Positions 34,494 to 43,882 of a stretch of DNA of 64,000 nt are shown piece after piece. The notes beneath the pieces are model-generated. The model had not been told where the DNA came from and searched no databases. It was given only the letters and a program-made list of their open reading frames with translations. The stretch comes from Treponema sp. GTDB lineage: Bacteria > Spirochaetota > Spirochaetia > Treponematales > Breznakiellaceae. The position numbers were made by a program, and so were the translations under genes. The DNA is taken from positions 152,636 to 216,635 of the forward strand of contig WRLF01000001.1 of the NCBI GenBank assembly GCA_009777735.1, written 5' to 3'. The first letter of the stretch is position 1, and every line of letters begins with the position of its first letter.

Positions 34494-35308
34494 GTCTGTC
34501 CCTCTTCGGCAAGATTGGCTGCAAAAAAATGTTCCTGCTCGGCATCGTCGCGGTAGTCTTCAAAATATTTTTTGAAGTTTTGGGCGGTTCTGATGCCTGA
34601 CTCCAGGGCGTATTCGCGGTAGCTTTCGCAGGAATAGCGGCCGTCACAGTTGCTGCATACGCGCAGGGCAAAGCTGACATTGCTGCCTTCAACTTTTTCT
34701 TTCAGTGTTTTTACCGGAGGGGGCTGGAAACAATGCGATTCGATGTTATCTACCACTCCGGCAAATTCCTGTATGGTTTCGCCTACCCGTATTTCGTTAA
34801 ATGCTATTGGTATGACCGGATCCCACTTTTCCAATTCTGCGTTAATGCGTTCCTCGCTGTTTAAATAAATCGCTGAGCGCAGTCCCGGAGGCAAAGAAGT
34901 AGAAATAATCGCGGTATGGTCAAGATTATTTTCCCGTATCTTTTCCCAAATATAGGCATATACATTTAACTGCCGCTCGTACATGTCGCTGTTTGCTTTG
35001 ATATAACCGGCATCATGGGTTTTAATGTCGTACATTGTCACCTCTCCCTGCTCGCTGACAATATCAACAATGCCTTCAATGGCAAAACGTCTGCCGGCAG
35101 GGGTAAATTGATCGGACAGTGTTAGTTTGAGCTCGGTTTCACTGATGCGGTGGGCAATGGATTTCATGCGCCGGTAGTAATACAAAATTTGGTTAAGGGC
35201 AGTTTCCTTGGCATCTTTCGTGAGGGCATGGCCTCCTTCAGACCTGAGGATCTCATAGTTAAGCTCGAACCGCTCCCTGATTTTTTCTTCAATTTCATCA
35301 TGTGTCAT
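34490..35308 (-). CDS. PD-(D/E)XK nuclease with RecB/Cas4-like Fe-S cysteines
   Basis: 272 residues. The catalytic core FAIEGIVDIVSEQGEVTMYDIKTH carries Asp and Asp-x-Lys, and the QxxxY-type motif ERQLNVYAYIWE follows. C-terminal CSNCDGRYSC holds three cysteines of a probable 4Fe-4S cluster. The fourth cysteine and the opening motif CPRQYMIF sit at the C terminus of the upstream helicase ORF. The two ORFs overlap by ATGA in different frames, so the nuclease domain is split between two proteins. It could be natural gene fission or a frameshift. Confidence 0.85.
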   Translation of the reverse strand: MTHDEIEEKIRERFELNYEILRSEGGHALTKDAKETALNQILYYYRRMKSIAHRISETELKLTLSDQFTPAGRRFAIEGIVDIVSEQGEVTMYDIKTHDAGYIKANSDMYERQLNVYAYIWEKIRENNLDHTAIISTSLPPGLRSAIYLNSEERINAELEKWDPVIPIAFNEIRVGETIQEFAGVVDNIESHCFQPPPVKTLKEKVEGSNVSFALRVCSNCDGRYSCESYREYALESGIRTAQNFKKYFEDYRDDAEQEHFFAANLAEEGQT

Positions 35309-37962
35309 AACAATGCATCCTTTTTTCTTTCTTTGATAAGAATATTATGCAAATCTTCTATGGTTCTATGAATCAAACTGCCAAAAAACATAGTCTGCGA
35401 ACGGCTGGGAACAAAATCATATTGCTTGAATATCATGTACTGGCGGGGGCAGCGTTCGTAAAGAAAAAAATCTGAAGTGTACGAATACGTTTTTCCCAAA
35501 TCTTCCTTTTCCAATTGTGCATCAGGCAGACAGGCCATATCAAATTTTTCGATGAGGGGAAATTCTTGCGAACTGAGAAATGATTTGAATTCATCAGTAG
35601 AATACAGTTGGTCGGGATAGGGCGTTTTATGCTCACTTCTCGTGGTGGTAAAACGGGGCAGAACAAGGACATTTTTTGCCCGGCTCATGGCAACATAAAA
35701 CATCCGCATATTGTCAAATTTGGCAATCTTATCCAGCGGCTCTCCTTCCTTTTCAAGCAGGCTGCGGATGATAATTTCTTTTTGATCGCTACGTTCTGTT
35801 CTTCTCAGGTTACCCAATACAACGACCGGAAATTCCAGGCCTTTTGACTGGTGAATGGTTAAAAAAGAAATACGCCCTTTGGGAAAGGGGTTGTCGGGGT
35901 TTTCATATTCTGTTTCATCAAGACGAAACAGAGCAAAAGTAAAAGAATGAAAAAAATTGTGATAAAAACTGTTATCTTTAAATTTAGGCGCAGAGATGAG
36001 GGTTGAGTATTCTTCCATGAACCGGGCAAGATAATCGCTGATGAGGGCAAGATTGCAGATGGGGCCTTCATCCAGACCGTTCTGTGCCAGTTCAAACATT
36101 TTCCTGAAATGGGAAAATCCGCATAACTGGTGAAAAAGATCCAGTACGGTCCAGTCAAGCGATGTACCGCGGCTGATAATGTATCCTACCGTATACGGTT
36201 TGCCCTCTGTTTCTTTGTGTTTAACAGAATTAATAAAATATTTATTGGAAAGGTTCTTTTTCCCCCTTGCCGAAAGCCCCGGGGCATCAGAAAAAGCCCG
36301 TATCATTGACTGCGGAAACGGATCGTCAAACGATAGTTTATTATTTTCGGCAGCCTGCATAAGAATACCGTAATCTTTTAAAATGAGTGCAAGCTCGGCA
36401 CGGCGATCGGCGATATACTGCTCAAGCTGTTTGTCTTCTTTGCAGAGCCGATTTGCTAAATCGCGGCATAGTTCCATCCATTCAATAAAAGCTGCCGAAA
36501 GCCTGATCTCGGTTTCTTCGCTGTCTTCCCCGCAAAAAACTATCTGCATAAGGCCCCATAGCGCCATTGCTTCTTCCACTTCCAAAAACCGGCCAGCGCG
36601 GGGCGCGTAAATTTTCAGTTCATCGGGGGTACCGATTAAGTCTTTTTCTTCATTCAGTTCATCAAACGCTTTTTTATAATCCTGTACGCGCGGAGTTTTA
36701 ACAGAGGGAAAAAGAAAAGCTATTTGTGAATAATCTTCAATCTTTTTGGAGATTTTCAATTGATACACAAACTCGGCAATTTCCCGGTACACGATTTCTT
36801 TTTTTGTATGGCTCGTCACCAGTAGCGCTGGTTCTTCACCGGATCTATGCGCGCGGATGTTTTTATCGGCAATACGGTAAAAACCTTTTTGGGGCGGCTC
36901 TTTTCTCCAGTCAATCAAATCAATAAAACTGCTGTAAGCGTCAACAATTTTTTTACGGGATCGGTAATTAATAGAAAGGTCAATGCGTTTTGGTTTTACG
37001 CCGATTGCTGTTTCACAGCGTTCAGAAAAACCAACAAGGTTTTCAACAGTTGCACCCCTAAAACGGTACAGGGCCTGGTCGTCATCACCCACAACGCAGA
37101 TGTTTGTATGTCCTTTGGCAAGCGCAAAAAATATTTTTTCCTGTATGGTATTGGTGTCCTGGTACTCGTCAATAATAATATGCTTAAAAATAGTACCGGA
37201 ATCATCCAGTGCGGATATATGATTAAACGCCGCAATTTGTAAAAGCGAAAAATCAACTGTTTTAATTAACGGATCGGAGTTAAGATCGGTAAGGTAAAAC
37301 TCGTACATGGTAATAAGCTTATTGAGGATTTCGTCTTTTGTTTCACATCCTGAAGGATCAAAACATTCTTCGGAAAAACGATTGAACAAACCGATAACTT
37401 CCTTTACGGCAGTAAGGCGGGAGCGTTTTGGGCCGTCTTTCGTCATATTGTTAAAAAACGCATTGATAGTCAGGGTTGCGGTTTCTTCATCTTCAAAACC
37501 GCCGGCTTCATACAACTGTGTCCAGAAAGCCCGTTTGTAAATTTTAAAAAACTGTGCAAGCTCGTCAAGGAGTTTGGGCGCATGGCTTCGTTCTCCGCCC
37601 TCGGAAAATCGATTGTCGGTGATTATTCTCCGGCAGATTGAGTGCACTGTCCCGATGGCCATTCCGGAAATATCATACGCCTGGTTTGTTTTGTTGCTTG
37701 CCCTTCCAAGCAGGGTTCGTAAACCGTCGCGGAGCTGACGTGCGGCTTTTTCAGTAAAGGTGGAAAGATAGATTTCCTCAGGTTGTACTCCGTGAAAAAC
37801 GATGAGGTTCAGTGTCCGCCAGAGCAGCACCCGTGTTTTACCAGAACCCGGCCCGGCAGTAAGAAACAAGGGACCGTCTGTGTGCAGAATCGCTTCACGT
37901 TGATTATCGTTAGGAGTAAATCCTGCTATTTCCCACAACTGCTCAATGGTTGCTTCGTTCAT
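35305..37962 (-). CDS. UvrD/PcrA-type superfamily 1 DNA helicase
   Basis: 885 residues from the ATG at 37962, which has GAGAGG just upstream; a GTG six bases earlier is also possible. Motif I is LTAGPGSGKTRVLLW, motif II IIDEYQDTN, motif III VVGDDDQALYRFRGA, motif IV NYRS, motif V TIHQSKGLEFPVVVL, and motif VI FYVAMSRAKN. The C terminus (ERCPRQYMIF, GSLIHRTIEDLHNIL) is the first segment of a RecB-like nuclease domain, continued in the overlapping ORF at 34490-35308. The pair would make a helicase-nuclease of about 1155 residues for DNA repair or defence. Confidence 0.93.
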   Translation of the reverse strand: MNEATIEQLWEIAGFTPNDNQREAILHTDGPLFLTAGPGSGKTRVLLWRTLNLIVFHGVQPEEIYLSTFTEKAARQLRDGLRTLLGRASNKTNQAYDISGMAIGTVHSICRRIITDNRFSEGGERSHAPKLLDELAQFFKIYKRAFWTQLYEAGGFEDEETATLTINAFFNNMTKDGPKRSRLTAVKEVIGLFNRFSEECFDPSGCETKDEILNKLITMYEFYLTDLNSDPLIKTVDFSLLQIAAFNHISALDDSGTIFKHIIIDEYQDTNTIQEKIFFALAKGHTNICVVGDDDQALYRFRGATVENLVGFSERCETAIGVKPKRIDLSINYRSRKKIVDAYSSFIDLIDWRKEPPQKGFYRIADKNIRAHRSGEEPALLVTSHTKKEIVYREIAEFVYQLKISKKIEDYSQIAFLFPSVKTPRVQDYKKAFDELNEEKDLIGTPDELKIYAPRAGRFLEVEEAMALWGLMQIVFCGEDSEETEIRLSAAFIEWMELCRDLANRLCKEDKQLEQYIADRRAELALILKDYGILMQAAENNKLSFDDPFPQSMIRAFSDAPGLSARGKKNLSNKYFINSVKHKETEGKPYTVGYIISRGTSLDWTVLDLFHQLCGFSHFRKMFELAQNGLDEGPICNLALISDYLARFMEEYSTLISAPKFKDNSFYHNFFHSFTFALFRLDETEYENPDNPFPKGRISFLTIHQSKGLEFPVVVLGNLRRTERSDQKEIIIRSLLEKEGEPLDKIAKFDNMRMFYVAMSRAKNVLVLPRFTTTRSEHKTPYPDQLYSTDEFKSFLSSQEFPLIEKFDMACLPDAQLEKEDLGKTYSYTSDFFLYERCPRQYMIFKQYDFVPSRSQTMFFGSLIHRTIEDLHNILIKERKKDALL

Positions 37963-38038
37963 CCTCACCTCTCAATCGATTCTCGCAGCTCTTCATGGAT
38001 CATCCATTATGCTCATGTCTTACCGGAAGCGGCAGCAT

Positions 38039-39199
38039 TTAGCATTGAGAGGACTTCCCAAACAGCGAAGCCGCCTCCTGCATTTTTGCAATGACTGGCA
38101 CCGAGAAAGGACAGCGTTCTTCGCAGCTTCCGCATGCAGTACATGTGTCGGCGCTGTACTCAAGGGTGCGGTAATGGCTGAGTACCGAGGGCGGGATGTT
38201 GTTTTTGTCGAGGGAAGCAATGTCAAGGTATTTAATGACATCGGCGATGTTGATTGCTACGGGGCAAGGCTGACAATGATTGCAATACACACAGCTTCCC
38301 TTCATGCTGCCCTGATAATCCCGTAACACCGCACTGTAGTCTTTTTCGTCTTCGCCTGCCTCAAGATAGTACAGCACGTTAAGCATCTGTTCCCTGGTGC
38401 AGCATCCCGGCAGAACACTAACCACCGCAGGCCGGGTGAGCGCATAGTGGATGCACTGGGTCACCGTTAACGGCCGGGTAAAAGGGGTATGCTGGGGGGA
38501 AATCAACTTGCCTGCACCAAGGGCTTTCATCACCGTTATGGCAACACCGCGCTGCTCGCATATCCGGTACAGGACGGCGCGGTCAGGATCACGTTTTTTT
38601 TCATAGTCCATGGCTTTTTCTTTAGCAAGATAGTCAAGCACATACGTATCGGCTGATGCCATGTCAAAGGCGGGGTTCAGGCTGAACATGAGCAGGTCTA
38701 CAAGTCCTGTTTCCACAATTTTACGGGCAATAACAGGGTTATGAGAACTTGCGCCAAAAGCGCGGACATGACCCTTTTGCTTTAGTTCCAGGGCGTAGGG
38801 CAGAGCATCGCCTTCAAATACTTCGGCAAAATGTTTTTCCGTGTCAATAAAAAACAACATGCCAAAATCAATGTAATCGGTTTTAAGGTCGCGCAGCAGA
38901 TTTTCAAAGTATTTTTTTATAGTAGGAAGATCGCGGCTTATGTCATACTGCTGGTTAATGTCGGTGGAACAGATATGCCCCTGAATAAGAACCTTGTCCC
39001 GCCTCCCTGCCAGCGCTCTGCCAATATTCTGCCGGACTTCCTGCCCGGGCATAAAAACATCAATGATATTGACCCCGTGATCCAGAGCTGTGTGAATTAC
39101 TTCTTCAACCGTCGTGCAGGGCTTATTATCCAAATGCTCCGCCCCCAGCCCTATAATGCCGGCAGACATTCCGGTAGCGCCGATGGGACGGTATATCAT
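38039..39199 (-). CDS. Aldo/keto reductase with C-terminal 4Fe-4S domain
   Basis: 386 residues. The TIM-barrel start MIYRPIGATGMSAGIIGLGAEH and the internal LKTDYIDFGMLFF fit the aldo/keto reductase family. The C terminus has two clusters, CVYCNHCQPCP and CTACGSCEERCP, making this an iron-sulphur fused oxidoreductase of the type common in anaerobes. It overlaps the upstream transporter gene by four bases, so the two are coupled. Substrate unknown. Confidence 0.9.
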   Translation of the reverse strand: MIYRPIGATGMSAGIIGLGAEHLDNKPCTTVEEVIHTALDHGVNIIDVFMPGQEVRQNIGRALAGRRDKVLIQGHICSTDINQQYDISRDLPTIKKYFENLLRDLKTDYIDFGMLFFIDTEKHFAEVFEGDALPYALELKQKGHVRAFGASSHNPVIARKIVETGLVDLLMFSLNPAFDMASADTYVLDYLAKEKAMDYEKKRDPDRAVLYRICEQRGVAITVMKALGAGKLISPQHTPFTRPLTVTQCIHYALTRPAVVSVLPGCCTREQMLNVLYYLEAGEDEKDYSAVLRDYQGSMKGSCVYCNHCQPCPVAINIADVIKYLDIASLDKNNIPPSVLSHYRTLEYSADTCTACGSCEERCPFSVPVIAKMQEAASLFGKSSQC

Positions 39200-40656
39200 G
39201 CATTATTCCGTTTAAACAACTTGTCCTTTAACAAATAGCCCATCAATATCAGGAAATAGATCACAATCGCACCGGTTACCCACCACAAATTTCCGGCTCT
39301 TGGCGCCTGGGCGATAAGGAAGAGCAACGGAACACCCAGAACAATTCCCGCAGCTCCGCCTTTAACCAGATCATCCGAAGCAGGCGTTTTAAAGTCTTTG
39401 TCTATCTCGCGTGCCAGTATCATGCCGTTGGCAATGGTTCCGGTAAGATTGCCGTAAAATGCCAAAAATGCTTCATCTTCATAGTCTTTATAAATATGAT
39501 TGCACATTTTGCGTACAAAGAAAATGGTAGCGAATCCGCCTGCCGTTGTCACAACCAAAACCGGAATCCAGAGAGTACCCAGTGTGGTAAGAGAAATAAG
39601 ACAGAGGGCGGCGGTAATCGAAATATCAAAGGCAGCGCCGCTGATCCGGTTCATCATATAACTGTTGGGGTATTTACGGTGCATAATGCCGGTTTTAACC
39701 AGGCGGCGCAAAATTGCTTTGGTACAAAGCGCTACAAGCGCTCCAAGCATAAAAATAAAACCCCAGAATGTGGGAACTAGATCAATAAGAAAAGTTATGC
39801 CGGAAAACCGGAAAATCATTTCAAGCCCGATAACGATTCCTATTGTCAGAAGGTATACCCCGCCGACCATGCATAATTGCAGGGAAAATTTGTCGATGGA
39901 TTCTGAAAGCGGAATTTCATCGGGGCTTTCGATTGAATAGCTGTTAACATCGCCGCTTTTTTCAAATTCGTTTCTCTTTATCGTAACACCCTTTTTTTTG
40001 GCGATCAGGTTGATAAGGATTATTCCCGGTATTGACGACCACAGAAAACCCAGCGCGGAGATGGTAAGCCCGAAATTCCGTGCGCTGCCGGCTCCCCATG
40101 CATCCATATATCGTGCTGCATCCCAAATATATCCGGTGGCATTTGCCTGCTGGGGACCCTGACCAAAACCAAGAGCAAGCATTATACCGGTACCCGGATT
40201 AAGTTCCGGCATTATAACAAGGCTTATGAGTAATGAAAGGGTAATTCCAACAATGCCCTGCATAAGATAACCGCTGATAATCAAAGCGCCTGATTTTGCG
40301 GCTGCAACATTTGCTATTTTTATCCTGTTTTTGTCAAATGTTTGCGTATAGTTGTCTTTTTCCCGAAGGCACAGTGAAATAAACCCAATCGGCAGCAAAT
40401 GGTAGACAATCGCGCCCAATGTGACTGTGCTGAAAATATTAAAACCGGCAGTTGCCAAAACAATTTCCTTGATTACCAGCCCCAGCAGCCCTGCAATTAC
40501 AGCGGTGGGCATGAGTGAACGTCTAAAAAGCGGAATTTTCCGGCGAATAATATTTGCAATCAATACCAATACGCAAATAGCACATACCGTAATAACACCA
40601 AAAGACAAACTTTCGTTTTCCAGGCTAAGCAACCCCCCAAATAAACTAGTACCCAT
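39196..40656 (-). CDS. GltS-like sodium/glutamate symporter family protein
   Basis: 486 residues with about twelve hydrophobic segments. MLALGFGQGPQQANATG and the later AAGIVLGVP resemble the two symmetry-related pore-loop regions of the ESS (GltS) family, with the GARNFGLTISALGF-like stretch following. It is longer than classical GltS (about 400). Catalyses sodium-driven uptake of glutamate or a related organic anion. It lies between the aldo/keto reductase (downstream) and an acyltransferase (upstream) on the same strand, overlapping both, so three genes form an operon. Confidence 0.8.
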   Translation of the reverse strand: MGTSLFGGLLSLENESLSFGVITVCAICVLVLIANIIRRKIPLFRRSLMPTAVIAGLLGLVIKEIVLATAGFNIFSTVTLGAIVYHLLPIGFISLCLREKDNYTQTFDKNRIKIANVAAAKSGALIISGYLMQGIVGITLSLLISLVIMPELNPGTGIMLALGFGQGPQQANATGYIWDAARYMDAWGAGSARNFGLTISALGFLWSSIPGIILINLIAKKKGVTIKRNEFEKSGDVNSYSIESPDEIPLSESIDKFSLQLCMVGGVYLLTIGIVIGLEMIFRFSGITFLIDLVPTFWGFIFMLGALVALCTKAILRRLVKTGIMHRKYPNSYMMNRISGAAFDISITAALCLISLTTLGTLWIPVLVVTTAGGFATIFFVRKMCNHIYKDYEDEAFLAFYGNLTGTIANGMILAREIDKDFKTPASDDLVKGGAAGIVLGVPLLFLIAQAPRAGNLWWVTGAIVIYFLILMGYLLKDKLFKRNNA

Positions 40657-41857
40657 AATATTCCTCCTTGATGTTAAGTGCTTTATTCCGTAAAAGATAA
40701 TTGCTAATCATATATTTCATAAAGTTTGTTCTGAATGGAGCCAAAATCGAATACACATTATCCCCGTGATACACAGTCATCTTGCGTGCGCCGATAATCG
40801 CCGTCGTTATTTCGGCAATTGGAAATTCCTGCCCGCATACGGAAAGTTTGTCTGCGTACAATGCAACCGTGCCTGTACCCAAAAGCGCTTCCTTTTTGGC
40901 ATATGCAACTGAAGAAAACTCAACATCATTATCACTGAACACCGGCTTGCCGGTAAATCCGGAAAAATCAAAGTTTTTTATATATTCCAGTTGCAGACGG
41001 CCCCATTCAAGGATCGTTTCGGGAAGATTCTTCGCCTTGTCAACTTTCTCAAAAAAGCCCGTACCGTTTATCCTCACTTTCGCGCCGCAATCACGGCACA
41101 TAAAATCATTTCCCTCAGAAAAAAGACCGGTCATACTGCCGCACTGAGGGCAATAAAACAGAACGCTTTCAAGGTATTCCGCCTTGTGCCGCCCGCGGTA
41201 AACAATCTGTGCTGTTTTGTTATACTCAAATTCGTTAAAACTTAACTCTTTCTGAATTATTTCATCAACCTCGGCAACAGACATTGCCGCCATCTCTTCC
41301 GGTGATACGACTTTTGTTACAACGGCGGTTATCTTTCCCCTGCTGGGTTTTGCCTTCCATCGCGGTATGGTATTATATCCGCCCCTTTGCTGCACAAGCA
41401 CCAGCGGCACGTTGAATTTTTTTGCCAGTTTGCCAATTCCCTGAACAATGGTGCTTTCATCACCGAAAAAACTCCGGTTCCCCGAAGGAAACATTGCCAC
41501 AGCCCCGCCGTCTCTGATTACCGACATCATATTTTTTATGGCAGATAAATCCGAACTTCCCTTGGAAAAGGGGATTGGCCGTACCAGCGCGACCATAAGT
41601 TTACTTAAGAAACCGTGCCGAAATATTGAGTCGGTGGCGACATAGTTCATCCCAAATTTAAAGCCCATACTGATGGCGAGGTGATCAATGACCGTCTGAT
41701 GATTAATTAAAATAAGACAGGGGCGCTGTATCTTTTTTGATGTTTTTTTATCAAACCGGAAACCGTACAACACAAAAAGGGCAGGATAAATGAACAACTT
41801 CAGTATCCAGAAAATGAACGAATTCGCTTTTTTTATTTTTTTCTTCGAATTCCGCAT
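40646..41857 (-). CDS. PlsC-like acyltransferase with zinc-ribbon
   Basis: 403 residues. A hydrophobic N terminus precedes LILINHQTVIDHLAIS, the acyltransferase HX4D motif in the form H-Q-T-V-I-D, and AMFPSGNRSFFGDEST, the substrate-binding block. The region YCPQCGSMTGLFSEG to MCRDCGAKV has two CxxC pairs, a zinc-ribbon not usual in PlsC. The C-terminal 100 residues are unassigned. Likely acylates a lysophospholipid or other lipid at the membrane. Overlaps the symporter gene by eleven bases. Confidence 0.85.
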   Translation of the reverse strand: MRNSKKKIKKANSFIFWILKLFIYPALFVLYGFRFDKKTSKKIQRPCLILINHQTVIDHLAISMGFKFGMNYVATDSIFRHGFLSKLMVALVRPIPFSKGSSDLSAIKNMMSVIRDGGAVAMFPSGNRSFFGDESTIVQGIGKLAKKFNVPLVLVQQRGGYNTIPRWKAKPSRGKITAVVTKVVSPEEMAAMSVAEVDEIIQKELSFNEFEYNKTAQIVYRGRHKAEYLESVLFYCPQCGSMTGLFSEGNDFMCRDCGAKVRINGTGFFEKVDKAKNLPETILEWGRLQLEYIKNFDFSGFTGKPVFSDNDVEFSSVAYAKKEALLGTGTVALYADKLSVCGQEFPIAEITTAIIGARKMTVYHGDNVYSILAPFRTNFMKYMISNYLLRNKALNIKEEYYGY

Positions 41858-41956
41858 AATGGTGATATTATAGAACAGATTTCCTGTCCTTGAATAGCGA
41901 TCTTTCTTTGGATATTATCAGACCGGAAATGGGCATATACTGCCGATAATCAGAAT

Positions 41957-42667
41957 ATGACGATTCGGCGAATTTCCCCTGTTTTCCTTGTTTTCTGCGC
42001 TGTTTTTGCGCAAGCCCAAACGCATGACTTTGGGTTTTACCCTGATACATTACGAGGAGAAGCATGGATAGATCTTGATCCGGTTTACGGCGACAGAGTG
42101 GACATTGAATCACCCCTTACCCCGGAGATTTCCGGCAGACGGGTTTTGCAGGAAACCGCACTGTATTTTTCGGGCATGATCTACGGCTGGTCGTTTCATT
42201 ATCACATTGGCGAAAGGGCAAGAGGCATCGCCGAAGATTTTAGTGTTTTTGAGCCAATGGGCGAGATTGTCTGGGGTGATCCCCGGATGAGAATTACCGA
42301 GGTTGAAAACCGTGACATGCAACTAAGGTTGTGGGCCGATTACCACATGGATGAAGCGCAGCAGCGGCGCATCCATCTGTGGCGGACAGGAACGTCCCGC
42401 AATGCTCAGGCAATGGGGTATGTCTCGATTTTCGGTTCCTCGCCCGATGACGGCTGGTTTGAAATACGGAACGCTCTCATAAAAGATGCTGCGAGAGCAG
42501 CAGTCCGGGAAATGCTCCGGGGCACTGAGCGCAACCGCCCCAAGGAAGCATCCGGTTTTATCAGCCTTGCTTCATTTCCCCGTTTTTTTATGGATTCAGG
42601 CCAGTGGGCCGCCGAAGTCCGTTTCCGGGTACAGATAAATGAAATTATCCCGTTCGCGGTGCATTAG
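41957..42667 (+). CDS. Hypothetical exported protein
   Basis: 236 residues. A clear signal peptide (MTIRRISPVFLVFCAVFAQA) is followed by a mature region with no family recognised: EAWIDLDPVYGDRVDIESPL, ETALYFSGMIYGWSFHYHIG. It looks like a conserved periplasmic protein of spirochaetes, but no function can be given. Ten bases separate it from the next gene, so the two are likely cotranscribed. Confidence 0.7.
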   Translation: MTIRRISPVFLVFCAVFAQAQTHDFGFYPDTLRGEAWIDLDPVYGDRVDIESPLTPEISGRRVLQETALYFSGMIYGWSFHYHIGERARGIAEDFSVFEPMGEIVWGDPRMRITEVENRDMQLRLWADYHMDEAQQRRIHLWRTGTSRNAQAMGYVSIFGSSPDDGWFEIRNALIKDAARAAVREMLRGTERNRPKEASGFISLASFPRFFMDSGQWAAEVRFRVQINEIIPFAVH

Positions 42668-42676
42668 GATGTGCTT

Positions 42677-43147
42677 ATGAAAGAAACCGTCATAGACACC
42701 AAGCTGCTGGAGATAGAAGATGATTACAAAGTGTGCCTCAGGGTAATTGGAAAATACTTTAACTATTTGGAAGACTGCGGGCTTAAGGACTTTAATAAAT
42801 TTTCCCAGTATAAGTGGAGCTATGACCGTGATAAAACGAATGGGTATAGTTATATTTGCATCCGGTACGGAAGCAGTTTATTCAAAAAAAGCCTGATAAA
42901 GAGACGGGCGTATATTGAAACCGAGGACCTGTATAAATGGGTTCAAAACAAGGAGTTAATTCAGGAAGCCATTGATGAAGCCTATCAATATATTGTTACT
43001 AAAATTAACACCGTTAAGTTAAAACTGGAAGAGTTAAAAGCAACTGCGGTCGAATATGAGGAAAAACTTGATGCTCTATCCGATGAATACGAGGAAACGG
43101 CCCATGCCAGCAAAAGACTCGTTTGGGATGACGAGGACGAATTCTAA
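42677..43147 (+). CDS. Hypothetical cytoplasmic protein with C-terminal coiled coil
   Basis: 156 residues from the ATG at 42677; AGGA lies in the preceding gene's stop region at proper spacing. A GTG at 42671 would add two residues. No signal or known domain. The last 60 residues (VTKINTVKLKLEELKATAVE onward) are strongly charged and predicted to form a coiled coil. Family not recognised. Confidence 0.65.
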   Translation: MKETVIDTKLLEIEDDYKVCLRVIGKYFNYLEDCGLKDFNKFSQYKWSYDRDKTNGYSYICIRYGSSLFKKSLIKRRAYIETEDLYKWVQNKELIQEAIDEAYQYIVTKINTVKLKLEELKATAVEYEEKLDALSDEYEETAHASKRLVWDDEDEF

Positions 43148-43165
43148 TACCAGTTACGCTATCGG

Positions 43166-43687
43166 TTACCCTAAATCGTGCTTCATTATTGCAAGATCAA
43201 ATTCTGGATTGTAAAATCGTTTCTTTCGTATAACTTTTAATTTGCTTATCAAATCTTCAAAATCTTTATACGCAGCTTGGTTATTGGATCTTCTGCGTAA
43301 AAAATAGATGATTTCTCTAAACCTGTAAAACGATCTTGTAACTGAAACACCCGATATCCTCTCAAATATGGTGTCAGAATAAACATTGGTATTTATACCG
43401 ACTGAAATCATTTCCATATAAAATAAATATTCTTTGATAATATTTAATATATCCTGGTTATCTTTACCTTCAACGTCATCAACATTAATGACTTGATTAA
43501 TAGTAAATATTTCATTAATTACTTTTAATAACATGGTATTCTCTTTCCTGATTTTTTGATAAAATTCAATAGTAGCCTGTTTTTTTCTGCGTTCGTGATC
43601 AGCTTTAAGCTGAATTAAGGCAATAACAACTCCTGAAATAATAGCTGCATGACTGATTATGGCGGTTATTGTATAAACATTATCCAT
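43166..43687 (-). CDS. DUF4760-like single-pass membrane protein
   Basis: 173 residues. One N-terminal membrane segment (about residues 5-27, ITAIISHAAIISGVVIALIQ) is followed by a cytoplasmic helical part with LKADHERRKKQATIEFYQKI and later ISVGINTNVYSDTIFERISG, as in DUF4760-type proteins. Function unknown. The last 37 bases of the gene recur, with a five-base deletion, at 49041-49071 next to the second Rpn gene. Convergent with the hypothetical gene at 42677. Confidence 0.65.
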   Translation of the reverse strand: MDNVYTITAIISHAAIISGVVIALIQLKADHERRKKQATIEFYQKIRKENTMLLKVINEIFTINQVINVDDVEGKDNQDILNIIKEYLFYMEMISVGINTNVYSDTIFERISGVSVTRSFYRFREIIYFLRRRSNNQAAYKDFEDLISKLKVIRKKRFYNPEFDLAIMKHDLG

Positions 43688-43714
43688 TGTTTTCTCCTGT
43701 TAAGTTCTGAAATA

Positions 43715-43772
43715 ATTTAAATTTCGAGAAAAAGAGTGTCTATCACCTGATCGCTCTCTTCAAAATTTAAAT
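43715..43772. repeat. Inverted repeat upstream of the DUF4760-like gene
   Basis: ATTTAAATTT (43715-43724) and AAATTTAAAT (43763-43772) are exact complements. The inner parts GAGAAAAAGAG and CTCTCTTC partly continue the stem. It lies in the gap between two minus-strand genes, so it is either an operator for the DUF4760-like gene or a weak terminator of the LRR gene. Confidence 0.5.
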
Positions 43773-43882
43773 CCTTTTAATAAAAAAAATACTCGAAAAT
43801 TTTCACATGATAGTCCTTTGGCACAGAGAAAAGATACATTTTATGTAAATAGAAACCAACCTCTGCTTGCCCTGCTTTTGTT

